Below the pieces are notes generated by a model that saw nothing but the letters and a program-made list of their open reading frames with translations, was not told the origin of the DNA and ran no database searches. The translations under genes were made by a program, and so were the position numbers. Shown piece after piece: positions 1-6,837 of a stretch of DNA of 22,365 nucleotides. Within the stretch, counting starts at the first letter, position 1, and each line of letters begins with the position of its first letter. Location: the NCBI GenBank assembly GCA_002683195.1, contig NYSW01000039.1, positions 1 through 22,365 of the forward strand, in the 5' to 3' direction. This DNA is from Phycisphaerae bacterium. Its GTDB lineage: Bacteria > Planctomycetota > Phycisphaerae > Phycisphaerales > SM1A02.

Positions 1-706
1 GTCTGGCGGTATGGGCGTTGGTCATCGTCTCCTGCGTGGTGAAGGTCTTGCTGGAGACGATGAACAGGGTCTCTTCGGGATCGAGATCCCGGGTCTTCTC
101 CACGAAGTCGTTCGCGTCGACGTTGGAGACGAACCGGATCGTCAAGTCGTTGCTCGCGAACTTTCGGAGGGCGTCGTAGGCCATGGCGGGGCCGAGATCC
201 GAGCCGCCGATTCCGATGTTGACCACGTTTCGCACGGGCTTTCCGGAATGTCCGAGCCATCGACCGCCTCGGACCTTGTTGGCGAACGTGCCCATCCGCT
301 TGAGCACGGCGTGGACGTGGGGCACCACGTTCTCCCCGTCGACCTCGATCGTCGCATCGGCCGGGGCCCGCAGGGCGACGTGCAGGACGGCACGATCCTC
401 GGTCACGTTGATCCGCTCGCCGGAGAACATCGCGGCCCGATGCTCGTTCACCTTCGCCTGCTCGGCGAGATCGAAGAGCAGGTCCATGGTCTTTTCATCC
501 ACCAGATGCTTGGAGTGATCGAAGGTGATGCCGAGGCCTTCGGTGGTGAATCTGCCGGCTCGTCGGGAGTCCGCCGCGAAGAGGGCCCGAAGGGTCGTCT
601 TCGCCATGTCCCGTCGGTGGGCCACAAGGGCCTTCCAGGCGGGCAGGCGATTGGCCGCCTGGCGGGCAACGAGGTTTCGGACGGCATCGGTTCGGGTGGC
701 GTGCAT
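1..706 (-). CDS. pgi: Glucose-6-phosphate isomerase, N-terminal part (cut by window edge)
   Basis: This enzyme interconverts glucose 6-phosphate and fructose 6-phosphate in the cytoplasm, in glycolysis and gluconeogenesis. Only the first 235 residues are present; the family is usually about 540 residues, so the rest lies beyond base 1. The visible part carries the sugar-phosphate isomerase hallmarks: S-G-E-R-I-N-x-T-E-x-R-A-V-L-H at about residues 95-109, the glycine-rich G-I-G-G-S-D-L-G-P at 165-173, and the phosphate-binding [10 protein letters not shown] at 218-227. The start is the ATG at 704-706, which gives the expected short N-terminal lead (M-H-A-T-R-T-D-A-V). No strong Shine-Dalgarno sequence precedes it. 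It diverges from transaldolase across 161 bases, so the two sugar-phosphate genes may share a control region. The family call is secure; the exact start is less so. Confidence 0.95.
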   Translation of the reverse strand, partial: MHATRTDAVRNLVARQAANRLPAWKALVAHRRDMAKTTLRALFAADSRRAGRFTTEGLGITFDHSKHLVDEKTMDLLFDLAEQAKVNEHRAAMFSGERINVTEDRAVLHVALRAPADATIEVDGENVVPHVHAVLKRMGTFANKVRGGRWLGHSGKPVRNVVNIGIGGSDLGPAMAYDALRKFASNDLTIRFVSNVDANDFVEKTRDLDPEETLFIVSSKTFTTQETMTNAHTAR

Positions 707-867
707 GGTGGGCTCGGGCGGGGGGGATCGACTCGAAATGGTCTCCGGCGTCGGCCGAAGGCGAGGTCGGTGCGGCCTCGTCTCCACGCGTGATACCCTT
801 CCCGGGTCCCCGTCGCAACGCGGGGCCACCGACTTCCTTCGACTTTGATCGCCCTGGAATCCCAATC
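707..867. other. Intergenic region between divergent pgi and tal
   Basis: This 161-base spacer must carry the 5' signals for both pgi (minus) and tal (plus). I see no convincing -35/-10 pair, no clear operator and no strong Shine-Dalgarno before either start. A weak dyad (CCCCG, 8-base gap, CGGGG) lies at 808-825. No small gene is supported. Confidence 0.4.
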
Positions 868-1950
868 ATGTCCGCCACCGCCGACCTCCACGCCCTCGGC
901 CAGAGCATCTGGCTCGACAACATCACCCGCGACCTTCTCGACGACGGAACGCTCGAGCGGTACATCCGCGAGCTTTCGGTCACCGGGCTGACGTCCAACC
1001 CTTCGATCTTTCAGAAGGCGATCTCGGGTTCCGCGAGCTACGAACCGCAGATTCGGGAATTGGAAGGCCGGGGCCTCGACACCGAGCAGTTGTTCTTCGA
1101 GCTGGCGATGGCGGATCTTCGTCGGGCGGCGGATCTCTTCCAGCCGGTACATGCGAAGACCGGTGGGATCGACGGCTGGGTGAGTCTCGAGGTCTCCCCG
1201 CTGCTGGCCAACGACACCGCCTCCACGATCGCCCAGGCCAAGGACCTCCACGCCCGGGCCGATCGGAAGAATCTTTACATCAAGGTCCCCGGCACGCCCG
1301 AAGGCATCCCCGCGATCGAAGAACTCATCTTCGCGGGGGTTCCGATCAATGTGACGCTCCTGTTCAGTCGCGAGCACTACCTGGCCGCGGCCGAGGCGTA
1401 CACCCGGGGCATCGAACGACGCATCGAGGCCGGACTGGATCCCAAGGTCTGCTCGGTCGCGAGTCTCTTCATCAGCCGTTGGGATCGAGCGGTCGGCGAC
1501 TCCGCGGGTGAGGATCTCAAGGACCTCCTCGGAATCTCGGTGGGGACGCAGTCGTACAAGGCTTTCGTCGACTTCTGCCACAGCGACCGTTGGACCGCGC
1601 TCAAGGAAAAGGGAGCCACCCCGCAGCGGCTGCTCTTCGCGTCCACCGGCACCAAGGATCCGGCCCTCCCCGACACGTTGTACATCGAAGGCCTCGCGGC
1701 CCCCGACACCGTGAACACGATGCCGGAGAAGACGCTCCTCGGATTTCACGATCACGGCTCGCTCGACGGTTCGCTGCCGGCGGACGGTGGAGAATCCGAG
1801 GCGATGTTGAAGCGATTCGTGGATGCCGGGGTCGATCTCGACGCGGTCGCAGCCAAGTTGCAGATCGACGGACGCGATTCCTTCAACGCATCCTGGAACT
1901 CGATGATCGCCGACATCTCCGACAAGGCGAAGTCGCTGGCCGACGCCTGA
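868..1950 (+). CDS. tal: Transaldolase
   Basis: Transaldolase moves a dihydroxyacetone unit from sedoheptulose 7-phosphate to glyceraldehyde 3-phosphate in the non-oxidative pentose phosphate pathway. The 360-residue product has the long form typical of actinobacterial-type enzymes. Near the N-terminus it has G-Q-S-I-W-L-D-N-I followed by V-T-G-L-T-S-N-P-S-I-F-Q-K-A-I, the standard opening of this subfamily. The Schiff-base lysine is K139 in N-L-Y-I-K-V-P-G-T. The ATG at 868 was chosen because M-S-A-T-A-D-L-H-A-L-G-Q-S matches the family's usual beginning; the frame stays open upstream to 790, but that stretch looks non-coding. The divergent pgi gene supports a central-carbon context. A small hairpin at 1963-1981 follows the stop codon. 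Confidence 0.96.
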   Translation: MSATADLHALGQSIWLDNITRDLLDDGTLERYIRELSVTGLTSNPSIFQKAISGSASYEPQIRELEGRGLDTEQLFFELAMADLRRAADLFQPVHAKTGGIDGWVSLEVSPLLANDTASTIAQAKDLHARADRKNLYIKVPGTPEGIPAIEELIFAGVPINVTLLFSREHYLAAAEAYTRGIERRIEAGLDPKVCSVASLFISRWDRAVGDSAGEDLKDLLGISVGTQSYKAFVDFCHSDRWTALKEKGATPQRLLFASTGTKDPALPDTLYIEGLAAPDTVNTMPEKTLLGFHDHGSLDGSLPADGGESEAMLKRFVDAGVDLDAVAAKLQIDGRDSFNASWNSMIADISDKAKSLADA

Positions 1951-1962
1951 ATCGAATTCGCC

Positions 1963-1981
1963 GCGGGCTCCGAAGGCCCGC
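1963..1981 (+). terminator. Hairpin after tal, possible weak terminator
   Basis: GCGGGC pairs perfectly with GCCCGC around a 7-base loop, starting 13 bases after the tal stop codon. No T-run follows, so it is not a classical intrinsic terminator. It could slow polymerase, protect the tal mRNA 3' end, or be chance in GC-rich DNA. tyrS starts 45 bases downstream. Confidence 0.35.
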
Positions 1982-2026
1982 TCCTCCGATGAATCCACGT
2001 CGCCTCGACCCCGGACCGGAATTCCG

Positions 2027-3340
2027 ATGAACGCCTTTCTCGATGATCTCCGCTGGCGCGGACTCCTCCATCAATCCACGTCCGAGGAACTGGGCGCCCA
2101 TCTCGATGGCGAATGCCGTTCCGCCTACGTGGGGTACGACCCGACCGCGGACAGTCTGACCATCGGGAACCTGGTGAGCATCATCCTGCTCGGCCGATTC
2201 CAGAGAGCGGGACATCGCCCCGTTGCTTTGATGGGCGGGGGGACGGGGATGATCGGCGATCCCAGTGGGAAGAGCGCTGAAAGGCCCTTGCTGACCCCGG
2301 ATCAGGTCGAAGCCAACGTGGCGTCGATTCGCCCCATCTTCGAACGGATCCTCGATTTCTCCGGTGATCAGCGGAATGGCGCGGAGATGGTCGACAACAT
2401 CGACTGGCTCGGCAGCATCGGCTACATCGATCTGCTCCGGGACATCGGGAAGCATTTCTCGGTCAACGTGATGATGCAGAAGGATTCGGTCAGTGCTCGA
2501 CTGAACGAGCGTGAGCAGGGGATCAGCTACACCGAATTCAGCTATCAGGTCCTGCAGGCCTACGACTTCCTTCACCTTCATCGCACTCGTGGGGTCACCA
2601 TCCAGATGGGGGGGAGCGATCAGTACGGCAACATCGTCGCCGGGATCGACCTCGTTCGCCGGCTTGAACGAGTCGGCGACGGGGCCGAGGGCACGGTGGG
2701 GGCCGAGACCTTCGGTCTGACGACGCCCCTGGTCACCAAGGCGGATGGTGGCAAGTTCGGCAAGTCGGAGACCGGGGCCATCTGGCTGACCGCGGCTCGG
2801 ACGAGTCCGTATCGCTTCCATCAATTCTGGTTGAACGCGGCCGACGCCGATGTCGTGAACTACCTGCGATGGTTCACCTTCCTGGAACGCGAGGAGGTCG
2901 AGGCCCTCGGGCTCGCCACCGAGGAACGTCCGCAGGAGCGCGCGGCCCAGAAGCGGCTTGCCGACGAGGTGACCCGGATGCTGCATGGTGAGTCGGAGAT
3001 GCAGGCGGCCAATGCGGCGGCCGGAGCCCTCTTCACCGGCAAGGTCCGGGGTCTCGATCAGGCGACCCTCGGAGCGATCGCCGACGATCTCGGGGCGATC
3101 TCCCGATCGCTGGCCGAACTCGCCGGTCCCGAACCGCCCATGGTCGGTGGCCTGCTCAAGGAGCTCGGGCTCGCCTCCAGCAATCGCGAGGTTCGGGAGT
3201 TCATCGGTGGCGGCGCGGTCCGCATCAATGGCGAGCCCGTGACCGAGGATCGACCAATCGAGACCTCGGATGTCCTGGACGGCGGGATCATGCTCGTGCG
3301 GCGAGGCCGGAAGAACTGGGCCGCGATCCGCTGGAGCTGA
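2027..3340 (+). CDS. tyrS: Tyrosyl-tRNA synthetase
   Basis: This class I aminoacyl-tRNA synthetase charges tRNA-Tyr in the cytoplasm. The 437-residue product matches the bacterial TyrRS architecture throughout. It has Y-V-G-Y-D-P-T-A-D-S-L near residue 40, then G-D-P-S-G-K-S-A-E-R, the tyrosine pocket segments Y-T-E-F-S-Y-Q-V-L-Q-A-Y-D and Q-M-G-G-S-D-Q-Y-G-N-I, and the K-F-G-K-S loop at 243-247. The C-terminal roughly 65 residues form an S4-type RNA-binding domain (S-N-R-E-V-R-E-F-I-G-G-G-A-V-R-I-N-G). The oddity is the first ATP-binding signature: where H-I-G-H is usual, residues 45-48 read T-I-G-N, confirmed codon by codon. The rest is intact, so the gene is probably functional. It lies 76 bases after tal and converges with the CdaR-type gene, with only 16 bases between their stop codons. 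Confidence 0.97.
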   Translation: MNAFLDDLRWRGLLHQSTSEELGAHLDGECRSAYVGYDPTADSLTIGNLVSIILLGRFQRAGHRPVALMGGGTGMIGDPSGKSAERPLLTPDQVEANVASIRPIFERILDFSGDQRNGAEMVDNIDWLGSIGYIDLLRDIGKHFSVNVMMQKDSVSARLNEREQGISYTEFSYQVLQAYDFLHLHRTRGVTIQMGGSDQYGNIVAGIDLVRRLERVGDGAEGTVGAETFGLTTPLVTKADGGKFGKSETGAIWLTAARTSPYRFHQFWLNAADADVVNYLRWFTFLEREEVEALGLATEERPQERAAQKRLADEVTRMLHGESEMQAANAAAGALFTGKVRGLDQATLGAIADDLGAISRSLAELAGPEPPMVGGLLKELGLASSNREVREFIGGGAVRINGEPVTEDRPIETSDVLDGGIMLVRRGRKNWAAIRWS

Positions 3341-3356
3341 TCGCCTCGGGAGTCGG

Positions 3357-4400
3357 TCAGGAACTCGGTCGCTTGAGAATGCTCACCGGAATCCGCGGGC
3401 TGCTGGTGGCGTCCCCGTCGACCGAGGTCACGGTGACCCCGGCGGGAAGGCTCCACAGAGTCACCGGCTTCTCCTCGATCATCTGAAGAAGATCGTCACT
3501 CGTGAGGTGGACGAACGCGATCACTCCGAGGCCGCCTTCGCGGTCCCGGAGTCTCTGGATCTCGTCCGCGGGCCCTCGAAGGACCACGTTTCGGAGAAAG
3601 GCGCTGGCGGGGTTCACCTCGACCATCCAACCGTCGAGATCGGCGGCCGGGCCGGCGATCTGCACCGGGACGGGGGCGGTCAGGGCCAGTTCCTCCTCGT
3701 TGGCGTCGAGGGTCAGATTCACTTCGGCGGTCGCCGGATCGATTCGAATCGAATCGCCCGCGGGCCCCATCGCTTCCGGGAGTTGAAGCGTGACCTGGAA
3801 TTGATGCCGGCGGCCTGGCTGACGCCCCTCGAGGTCGCGTTCGGTGATCCGAGCCTCGACCTCGAGATTTTCGAGATCCTTCAGATCGCCGGGAAGCACG
3901 AGGGTCGCGGTTTCCGGGGAGACCTCCACTCGTCCGGTGGTACGGGCCGAAGAGGGAAGGATCGCGACGATTCGAGTGGTTTTCTCGGTGAGGGAATCGA
4001 TGTCGAGTCGGATGGTCATCGGATCCGCATCGAGGACGGTCGCCGGAATCCGCCAGTTCGCGAGGAGTTCCGTGGCGATGCGGGCGAGTTCGACTTCGTG
4101 TTCTCCCGGGTCCGCGGGCACGCCCATGGTGCCGGCGGTGATTCGGACCGGTTGCCGAAAACGATCCGCCGCGGCTTCGACCGCGCGGCGAGGTCCTCGG
4201 ATCTCCAGTCGGACCGTCTGGATCTTCGAGGGCGTGATCTGCAGGGACCCCTCGGTCGGAGACACCAGTTCGAGGTCGACGAAGGCGGGTTCGGTTTCGC
4301 GGGTCTCGCCCGCGGCCCACATCCAGATCAGGACCGTGACCAGTGACACGATGATCACGTTCACCAGACGTTCGCGAGGACTGCTCTTGCGAGAGCTCAT
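3357..4400 (-). CDS. cdaR: YbbR-repeat membrane protein, CdaR-type regulator of the diadenylate cyclase
   Basis: The 347-residue product has one N-terminal membrane helix (about residues 12-30, after a basic S-S-R-K-S-S-P-R-E-R lead). A long extracytoplasmic region rich in beta-strand follows, in which segments of about 80-90 residues resemble YbbR repeats. CdaR in Firmicutes is built this way and modulates the cyclase CdaA. The main support here is context: the start codon overlaps the cdaA stop by four bases (ATGA at 4397-4400), so the two are translationally coupled in the standard cdaA-cdaR order. YbbR repeats are poorly conserved, and my call rests on topology, length and neighbourhood more than on a sharp motif. 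The usual glmM downstream partner is absent; tyrS lies there on the opposite strand. Confidence 0.8.
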   Translation of the reverse strand: MSSRKSSPRERLVNVIIVSLVTVLIWMWAAGETRETEPAFVDLELVSPTEGSLQITPSKIQTVRLEIRGPRRAVEAAADRFRQPVRITAGTMGVPADPGEHEVELARIATELLANWRIPATVLDADPMTIRLDIDSLTEKTTRIVAILPSSARTTGRVEVSPETATLVLPGDLKDLENLEVEARITERDLEGRQPGRRHQFQVTLQLPEAMGPAGDSIRIDPATAEVNLTLDANEEELALTAPVPVQIAGPAADLDGWMVEVNPASAFLRNVVLRGPADEIQRLRDREGGLGVIAFVHLTSDDLLQMIEEKPVTLWSLPAGVTVTSVDGDATSSPRIPVSILKRPSS

Positions 4401-5227
4401 GGTGCTTCCTCCGTCGAACCCTCAGGATCGGCGAGCTCGGAGATGCCGAGTCGGTCCACGAGTTCCGCGGCGAGGTTCTCCCGGGGGATCGGCGGGGAGA
4501 GTTCTCCGTCCTCCGCGATGCGAACCCGCCCGTTCTCCTCGCTCACCACCACCACCACGCAATCGGAATCGAGGGTGACCCCGACCGCGGCCCGGTGTCG
4601 GCTGCCCAGCTGGCTCGGCACCAGTCCGGAAGGGGCGAGCGGGAGCTGGACCTTGGCGGCGACGATTCGATCCTCTCGCACCACGACCGCGAGATCATGA
4701 AGCGGATTGTTGGGATAGAAGATCGCCTGCAGCAATCTTGGATCGACGTTCGCATCGATCGGAACCGAGTTCCGCATCAGACTCTGGAGGCCGAGGCTGC
4801 GTTCGAAGACGATGATCGCGCCGAACTGGCTCTTGGCCAGGAAATCGACGGCGTCCGCCACCGCGTCGACCACGGCATTCCGGGACGACGGACCGCGGCG
4901 GAAGAGCTTGGCCTGGCCGAGACTGATCATCGCCTGCCGGAGTTCGGGTTGGAAGACCACCACCAGCATGATGGCGACCAGGCTCACCACCCGGTCGCTG
5001 AGGAATCGGATGCGGGCGAGCGTGTCGCTGCCGTCTTCCGTCAGTCGGAGAACGACCGCGAACACGATCACCAGGACCGCGAACCCTCGGATCACGCCGG
5101 CGCCGCTGGAGCGACGCAAGAACCTCAGGATCGTCCAGATGACGATCCAGATCAACGAGAGCTCTATGACGAGTTCCAGCGGGCCGTAGCCACGAAACGC
5201 GTCGAGAAGAAAGCGAAGGCTGTCCAT
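4397..5227 (-). CDS. cdaA: Membrane diadenylate cyclase (c-di-AMP synthase), CdaA type
   Basis: CdaA condenses two ATP into cyclic di-AMP, which controls potassium, osmotic and cell-wall homeostasis in the organisms studied. The 276-residue product has three N-terminal membrane helices (about 17-37, 44-61 and 77-92) and then a DAC domain from about 105 to 235. The DAC signatures are F-G-A-I-I-V-F-E-R at 135-143, I-D-A at 157-159, P-L-H-D-L-A at 175-180, G-S-R-H-R-A-A at 208-214 and V-S-E-E-N-G near 228-233. The catalytic D178 and the R-H-R triad 210-212 are present. However, the normally invariant glycine of D-G-A is leucine 179, and the usual T-G before L-D-A is N-S (153-154). Start is the ATG at 5225-5227, directly before M-D-S-L-R-F-L-L; a TATACT box lies 11 bases upstream. 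The stop overlaps the cdaR-type start. Confidence 0.93.
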   Translation of the reverse strand: MDSLRFLLDAFRGYGPLELVIELSLIWIVIWTILRFLRRSSGAGVIRGFAVLVIVFAVVLRLTEDGSDTLARIRFLSDRVVSLVAIMLVVVFQPELRQAMISLGQAKLFRRGPSSRNAVVDAVADAVDFLAKSQFGAIIVFERSLGLQSLMRNSVPIDANVDPRLLQAIFYPNNPLHDLAVVVREDRIVAAKVQLPLAPSGLVPSQLGSRHRAAVGVTLDSDCVVVVVSEENGRVRIAEDGELSPPIPRENLAAELVDRLGISELADPEGSTEEAP

Positions 5228-5238
5228 GTCCGTTTCCG

Positions 5239-5244
5239 AGTATA
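5239..5244 (-). promoter_or_regulatory. Candidate -10 box for cdaA
   Basis: Read on the minus strand this is TATACT, one mismatch from TATAAT, ending 11 bases before the cdaA ATG. Transcription would begin about five bases before the start codon, giving an almost leaderless mRNA. That fits the absence of a Shine-Dalgarno sequence. No good -35 sits at 17 bases; the nearest partial match (CGGACA) is 21 bases away. The call rests on the hexamer alone. Confidence 0.35.
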
Positions 5245-5257
5245 TCGATGTGAGCGG

Positions 5258-5270
5258 CGGACTTTGTCCG
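5258..5270. promoter_or_regulatory. Small dyad in the divergent cdaA promoter region
   Basis: CGGAC and GTCCG form a perfect 5-base inverted repeat around TTT. It lies midway in the 69-base gap between the divergent cdaA and 5297 genes, where the -35 regions of both candidate promoters would sit. It could be an operator half-site pair, but it is short enough to occur by chance. Confidence 0.25.
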
Positions 5271-5284
5271 GAGGTCCACTGGGT

Positions 5285-5290
5285 TAGGAT
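5285..5290 (+). promoter_or_regulatory. Candidate -10 box for the 5297-8540 operon
   Basis: TAGGAT lies six bases before the ATG at 5297, so a start site seven bases downstream would coincide with the ATG and give a leaderless mRNA. A partial -35, TTGTCC at 5264-5269, is 15 bases upstream, which is shorter than optimal. No Shine-Dalgarno precedes the ATG, consistent with this reading but not proof of it. Confidence 0.3.
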
Positions 5291-5296
5291 GTTGGC

Positions 5297-5860
5297 ATGT
5301 CCACGCCACTGAAGGGTCTGGTGATCGGCCGAACGACGGGTCGATGCGCCGCCACAGATCGAGAATTCGTGCCCGGTGAACCATGCTTCACGGCCTTGGT
5401 TCGCCCGATCGTCGACCCGGAAGCCCCGGCCGGCCGGAGTGACCGACCGATGGTCGATCGTCTGGACTACGACCCGGAGGTCTGGGAGGAGGTCCGGCAG
5501 TCCGGTGTCCTGGGCGACCGATTGCTCTGCTGGTGGCGAACGGAGGTCCCGGAGCCCGGAGGGCGGCGGAATCTCTTCGTCGATGACGAGACCCTGGTGG
5601 ATCTCTTCGCCCGGCTCGAAGAAGAGGCCGACCCTGGTCGGCGGGCCTTCCGATTCGTGCTCGGATTGATCCTCCTCCGCCGTCGTCGGCTCCGGATGGT
5701 CGGCCGCGATCGAGAGGGTGAGGAAGAGATCTGGCGGTTCAAGCGAGTCGGAGGCGGGGACGAGGCGCCGATCTGGTCGGTGGCCGATCCCCGGCTGGCC
5801 GAAGAGGACGCGGAAGCGATCGCCGATCAGCTTTCGACCATTCTCTCGGATGAGGGATGA
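5297..5860 (+). CDS. Conserved-looking protein of unknown function with N-terminal cysteines
   Basis: I do not recognise a named family. The 187-residue product is soluble and strongly charged. It opens with R-C-A-A-T-D-R-E-F-V-P-G-E-P-C (cysteines 17 and 30), which looks like half of a metal-binding or treble-clef-like knuckle: a cysteine, a turn, then P-G-E and another cysteine. A third cysteine is C78, just before the W-W pair 79-80. The middle holds a helical segment (V-D-L-F-A-R-L-E-E-E) and a basic stretch L-L-R-R-R-R-L-R-M near 130-140. The C-terminus is acidic. Its stop overlaps the next start by four bases (5857-5860), so it is co-translated with the putative lipoprotein. Metal binding is inference. 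The start fits a leaderless arrangement. Confidence 0.8.
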   Translation: MSTPLKGLVIGRTTGRCAATDREFVPGEPCFTALVRPIVDPEAPAGRSDRPMVDRLDYDPEVWEEVRQSGVLGDRLLCWWRTEVPEPGGRRNLFVDDETLVDLFARLEEEADPGRRAFRFVLGLILLRRRRLRMVGRDREGEEEIWRFKRVGGGDEAPIWSVADPRLAEEDAEAIADQLSTILSDEG

Positions 5861-6837
5861 GACGAGACACCTTTCCCAGTCCGGATCGGAGGCCGGGTGG
5901 TGTCGATCGCTCGAGCCCGATCCGTCGATCAGGATCCTCGATCGCGTTTCTCCCGATGCTTCTGGTGGCGTCACTCTTCTCGCTCGGCTGTCGAGTGGGG
6001 GAGGACGATGTCACCGGGGATTGGACTCGAGGAATGCCGGAGGCGGCCGGAACACGGGAGCAGTGGCGTGTGATCAGCACGGCGCAGACGGAACGACTTC
6101 AGGCTCTCTCGGTCTTCTCCAGTGCCGGAACCATCACGCTTCGTTGGACGGATGACGACGGCAGTCATGTCGAGCAGGCGGATCATCGGATCTGGAGATC
6201 CTCGGTCGATCGAGCCGCGATACGGGTCTCCAAGGTCGGCTCCAGTCTTCTGCTGGCCGGCTGGAATGCCGACCGTTGGTGGATCTTCGATGAAACGGGT
6301 GATGAATCCGTGTTGAGAATTCGACGACTCGATGCCGCGGAGGGTTCTGGAGGACCGGATGAACTCCTGTCTCCGCCGGTACTCCTGGCCATGCTCGGAC
6401 TCCTGCCGTGGCCCGCCGATCCTCCCCCGGACTTCCAGACCACGGGATCCCGGTCACGGTTCACCGTGGATCCGATTCGCTGGGGTGGAGGCGAGGAAGT
6501 CCCCGTGCTTCCGGGCCGTCTGGTGGTGGAACTCGAAGACCCGGGAGACGGCCCGACTCGGCTCCAGTTGTTGGACTCGGATGGCCGCATCCTCGCCACC
6601 GCCACCCACGAGGACTTCACGCCGGTGGAGACCATGGGGCGTCCTCCAGGCGCCTGGCCAGATCTTCCCCGACGCGTTCGGATCGTTCGTTCGACCGAGG
6701 ACCGGGTGGTGATCAGTTTCGACGGCCCGCTGGCCCAGGGAAGGGTTTCGGAACGTCTTTTCGACGTGGAGGCGCTGATCGAGCGATCTCGCCCCGATGT
6801 GATCGAACGAGCGCCCGTGATGGAGGGAGCAGAATGA
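5857..6837 (+). CDS. Putative lipoprotein, possibly LolA/LolB-fold
   Basis: The 326-residue product has an unusually long, arginine-rich lead (about 28 residues), a hydrophobic stretch (29-42), and then S-L-G-C with the cysteine at 45. This resembles a lipobox but is not ideal, because serine sits at -3. The mature part alternates beta-strand segments with tryptophans (R-W-T-D-D-D-G-S, D-R-W-W-I-F-D). That pattern resembles periplasmic lipoproteins of the LolA/LolB-like fold, which bind lipid; this is a structural guess, not a family match. Both ends overlap neighbours by ATGA (5857-5860 and 6834-6837), so it is the middle of a coupled three-gene operon. No internal start upstream of the hydrophobic stretch looks better. 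It could instead be an anchored protein with an uncleaved helix. Confidence 0.75.
   Translation: MRRDTFPSPDRRPGGVDRSSPIRRSGSSIAFLPMLLVASLFSLGCRVGEDDVTGDWTRGMPEAAGTREQWRVISTAQTERLQALSVFSSAGTITLRWTDDDGSHVEQADHRIWRSSVDRAAIRVSKVGSSLLLAGWNADRWWIFDETGDESVLRIRRLDAAEGSGGPDELLSPPVLLAMLGLLPWPADPPPDFQTTGSRSRFTVDPIRWGGGEEVPVLPGRLVVELEDPGDGPTRLQLLDSDGRILATATHEDFTPVETMGRPPGAWPDLPRRVRIVRSTEDRVVISFDGPLAQGRVSERLFDVEALIERSRPDVIERAPVMEGAE

Noticed and set aside
808..825. Dyad CCCCG...CGGGG before tal as a regulatory hairpin
   Set aside because: A five-base stem with an eight-base loop in GC-rich DNA is readily expected by chance.
448..1998. 516-codon open frame on the minus strand across pgi and tal
   Set aside because: It runs antisense to transaldolase and overlaps pgi in another frame; its translation lacks any recognisable domain, and both true genes have clear motifs.
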